The position numbers and the translations under genes are program-made. Below the pieces are notes generated by a model. It had not been told where the DNA came from and ran no database searches. It saw nothing but the letters and a program-made list of their open reading frames with translations. Positions 62,754-64,000 of a stretch of DNA of 64,000 nt are shown here, one piece after another. The DNA is from JBCCCJ01 sp039029315. GTDB taxonomy: Bacteria; Bacteroidota; Bacteroidia; J057. How positions within the stretch are numbered: the first letter of the stretch is position 1; each line of letters starts with the position of its first letter. The stretch covers positions 7,238 through 71,237 of the forward strand of contig JBCCGK010000059.1 in the NCBI GenBank assembly GCA_039029315.1, written 5' to 3'.

Positions 62754-62831
62754 TGGCACAATCTTCTCCCCTGTTTGGCAGAATTTTCCTACACCTGGCA
62801 AAATTATCTCCCATACTTGGCAAGATCTTCT
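62754..62831 (+). promoter_or_regulatory. Four TGGCA-nAAT-nTTCT direct repeats (operator-like array)
   Basis: TGGCA begins at 62754, 62776, 62796 and 62818 (steps 22, 20, 22), with similar flanks such as AAATTATCTCC. The repeats are spaced near two helical turns, in the divergent space between the cyclase gene and the small secreted-protein gene. A protein-binding array is plausible. The rest of the 354-bp gap shows no gene. Confidence 0.45.
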
Positions 62832-62931
62832 ACAGTCTTAGCCGCCACTTTTGTGATGTCATCTGATATGGCAGTCCGCTTTCAATCAGAGACTTTATTC
62901 ACTAGATCAATCATTATTAACATTCTTAAAC

Positions 62932-63399
62932 ATGAAATCGATTCAATCATTCTTATTCGCGACTGTACTCTTGTTTGGATTCCTCTTCTCAAACCATCTG
63001 TCAGCTCAAACCACCTATAAATTCAAAGGAGGGACAGATATTAATTGGAGTAATGTCGCCAATTGGGAAAATGGCAAAAAACCACCTGCAGAATTGGCCG
63101 CTGGCTCCAATGACATCATCATTATTGATCACGGTTTGGTCAAATTGGATGAAGACTTCACCATGAAAGGAGGAACATTAAAGGTAGAAGGATATGGTGC
63201 TCTTCGCGTAACGAAAAAATTTGTCCTGGATGGAGGGAATCTGAAATTGGTTGGGAATGGACACCTGACTGAGTGGTTTCAGGGAGGCGAAATTCATTTC
63301 ATAAAAGGAGGATTGGATGTAGAAAATATTCAATCCCAAATGATGTTGGACTTCCAGGACATCCACTTTTTTGGCTATAAGTGGCACAAGACTTACTAA
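62932..63399 (+). CDS. Small secreted beta-rich protein
   Basis: A 155-residue protein with a signal peptide ('ATVLLFGFLFSNHLSAQ'). The mature part has repeated short strands with 'GGTLKVEGYG', 'DGGNLKLVGNGHLTEWF' and 'KGGLDVENIQ', like a few rungs of a parallel beta-helix or a G8-type domain. Its N-terminus 'WSNVANWENGKKPPAELAAG' resembles the start of secreted T9SS cargo repeats. There is no sorting domain at the C-terminus, so it may be periplasmic or a short fragment of a larger family. It has a terminator downstream. Confidence 0.65.
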   Translation: MKSIQSFLFATVLLFGFLFSNHLSAQTTYKFKGGTDINWSNVANWENGKKPPAELAAGSNDIIIIDHGLVKLDEDFTMKGGTLKVEGYGALRVTKKFVLDGGNLKLVGNGHLTEWFQGGEIHFIKGGLDVENIQSQMMLDFQDIHFFGYKWHKTY

Positions 63400-63466
63400 G
63401 CCGTATAGGAAGCATCTTTTCCACATAACAGCAAGGCCCTCTTGCATCTTGACAGTACTCCTTGCA

Positions 63467-63493
63467 CGCCTCTCCTTTGAAACAGGAGAGGCG
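63467..63493 (+). terminator. Hairpin after the small secreted-protein gene
   Basis: CGCCTCTCCT / AGGAGAGGCG (10 bp) with loop TTGAAAC, followed by AATTGCTTGTTT. The T-run is poor, so efficiency is uncertain. It lies 67 nt after the stop codon. Confidence 0.6.
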
Positions 63494-63568
63494 AATTGCT
63501 TGTTTAAGCTCTGGCACATATGCCTATTCTTATCTTTGATTAGGGGGACTACACAGCCAGATTATTTG

Positions 63569-63712
63569 TAGAGATGATCGGCAGACCATCTCCGATACAA
63601 TCAAATTGTAGAGATGATCGGCAGACCATCTCTCCCCTTCATCTATCGTAGATAGAAAAACAGCCTCTTCGAGACTTGTTCCATTCGCCATGGTCTGCCG
63701 ATCATGGCTACG
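63569..63712. repeat. Second locus of complementary-loop hairpins
   Basis: Two A hairpins (63571-63592 and 63610-63633) have stems GAGATG/CATCTC and loop ATCGGCAGAC. A small hairpin TCTATC-GTA-GATAGA (63642-63656) follows. Hairpin B (63687-63708) has stem GCCATG/CATGGC and loop GTCTGCCGAT. Relative to 56.3 kb, the B stem has a compensatory change (A-T to C-G pair), while both loops are unchanged. Confidence 0.7.
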
Positions 63713-63785
63713 GGACTTTGACTGCCTTATCACTCTTCTATATTGTCCCTTTTCGCCGGAAATGCTTTTGAATGGAGTCTCCTAA

Positions 63786-63810
63786 GTAAGTAGGGGGACA
63801 CATTTATTTG
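63786..63810 (+). repeat. Solo end of the GTAAGT-type element
   Basis: GTAAGTAGGGGGACACATTT matches the left end of the 161-bp element at 38649. No partner end is found before the IS3 boundary, so the other half may be lost. The rest of the 63.4-63.86 kb gap shows no gene. Confidence 0.4.
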
Positions 63811-63859
63811 TGAGGGATATAGTGGGAATAGAGGAAATAAGGGAGAAATCTTACCAATC

Positions 63860-64000
63860 TGAACTTGCAACAAAAAAGTAGACAGAAAGAAAAAGAACTT
63901 ATGCTTTTATAGCATTGTGAGTTAAATCAAATAGAAACTGTTTAGGAGATTTCATCCCCAGGGCCGAATGTCTTCTTTTATTGTTATACCACATCTCAAT
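63860..64000 (-). mobile_element. IS3-family element, right part only (cut by window)
   Basis: The TG-starting sequence TGAACTTGCAACAAAAAAGT at 63860 looks like an IS3-type terminus outside the transposase stop. The element continues beyond the window edge. The terminus position is inferred. Confidence 0.6.
63899..64000 (-). CDS. IS3-family transposase OrfB, C-terminal end (partial)
   Basis: The minus strand reads 33 residues to a TAA at 63899: 'IEMWYNNKRRHSALGMKSP' then 'KQFLFDLTHN'. 'WYNxxRRHSALGxxSPxQF' is the hallmark end of the IS3-family DDE integrase-core transposase. The catalytic residues lie outside the window. Confidence 0.85.
   Translation of the reverse strand: MEMWYNNKRRHSALGMKSPKQFLFDLTHNAIKA

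Noticed and set aside
62739..63020. 93-codon plus-strand frame
   Set aside because: It is created by the TGGCA repeats and overlaps the start of the secreted-protein gene in another frame.
1..64000. tRNA, rRNA, CRISPR array or prophage
   Set aside because: No cloverleaf with a T-loop GGTTCGA pattern, no regularly spaced direct repeats with unique spacers, and no phage structural genes were seen.

Overview
The window is chromosomal DNA of a Bacteroidota bacterium, most likely from the Saprospirales/Lewinella-like branch. The lineage placement is my inference. The evidence is a type IX secretion (T9SS) C-terminal sorting domain on a large secreted protein, many signal-peptide lipoproteins with weak Shine-Dalgarno sequences, TAnnTTTG-type -7 boxes (a clear TTTG/TAGATTTG pair lies in front of parA), TPR histidine kinases with LuxR-type regulators, and TPR-CHAT and TPR-cyclase proteins. 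I saw no rRNA, tRNA or CRISPR array.

Layout. 1-2.3 kb: the end of a protein built from effector-associated-domain-like repeats. 2.4-6 kb: a lipoprotein, a GT4 glycosyltransferase, a NADAR protein and a ParA plus ribbon-helix-helix pair. 6.1-11.2 kb: a B12/radical SAM protein, a decayed T9SS remnant, an esterase lipoprotein, an AMP-forming acyl-CoA synthetase and an OsmC protein. 11.4-14.4 kb: a membrane-anchored VOC protein with a haem c/PQQ-propeller dehydrogenase. 14.5-22.3 kb: mostly minus-strand metabolic and housekeeping genes, ending in a sigma-54 activator with a Rossmann sensor domain. 22.7-32.3 kb: two paralogous TPR proteins, a vWA-like protein, two lipoprotein/secreted unknowns, and a TPR histidine kinase/response regulator pair. 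32.5-38.6 kb: a large T9SS-exported protein, a broken LamG-EEP phosphatase and an intact metallophosphoesterase. 38.6-42.7 kb: a propeller lipoprotein, a TfoX-like protein, an amidohydrolase and several small mobile elements.

The most interesting part is 42.9-50.0 kb. Four minus-strand genes in tandem encode an ECF-type sigma factor, a single-pass anti-sigma-like TPR protein, an LRR-subtilase with a C-terminal membrane anchor, and a TPR-CHAT protease with a signal peptide and a C-terminal membrane anchor. Predicted topology puts both protease domains and the TPR part of the putative anti-sigma factor in the periplasm. This would be a self-contained two-protease envelope cassette with its own sigma switch.

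50.4-64 kb: a methyltransferase, a GNAT enzyme, a SnoaL-like lipoprotein, a TolB-propeller amidohydrolase, a ToxR-like regulator, an S41 protease, an OFA-family MFS transporter, a TPR-adenylate cyclase, a small secreted protein and the end of an IS3-family element. Intergenic spaces are rich in short palindrome-bounded elements of at least four families. One family has paired hairpins whose 10-nt loops are exact reverse complements.
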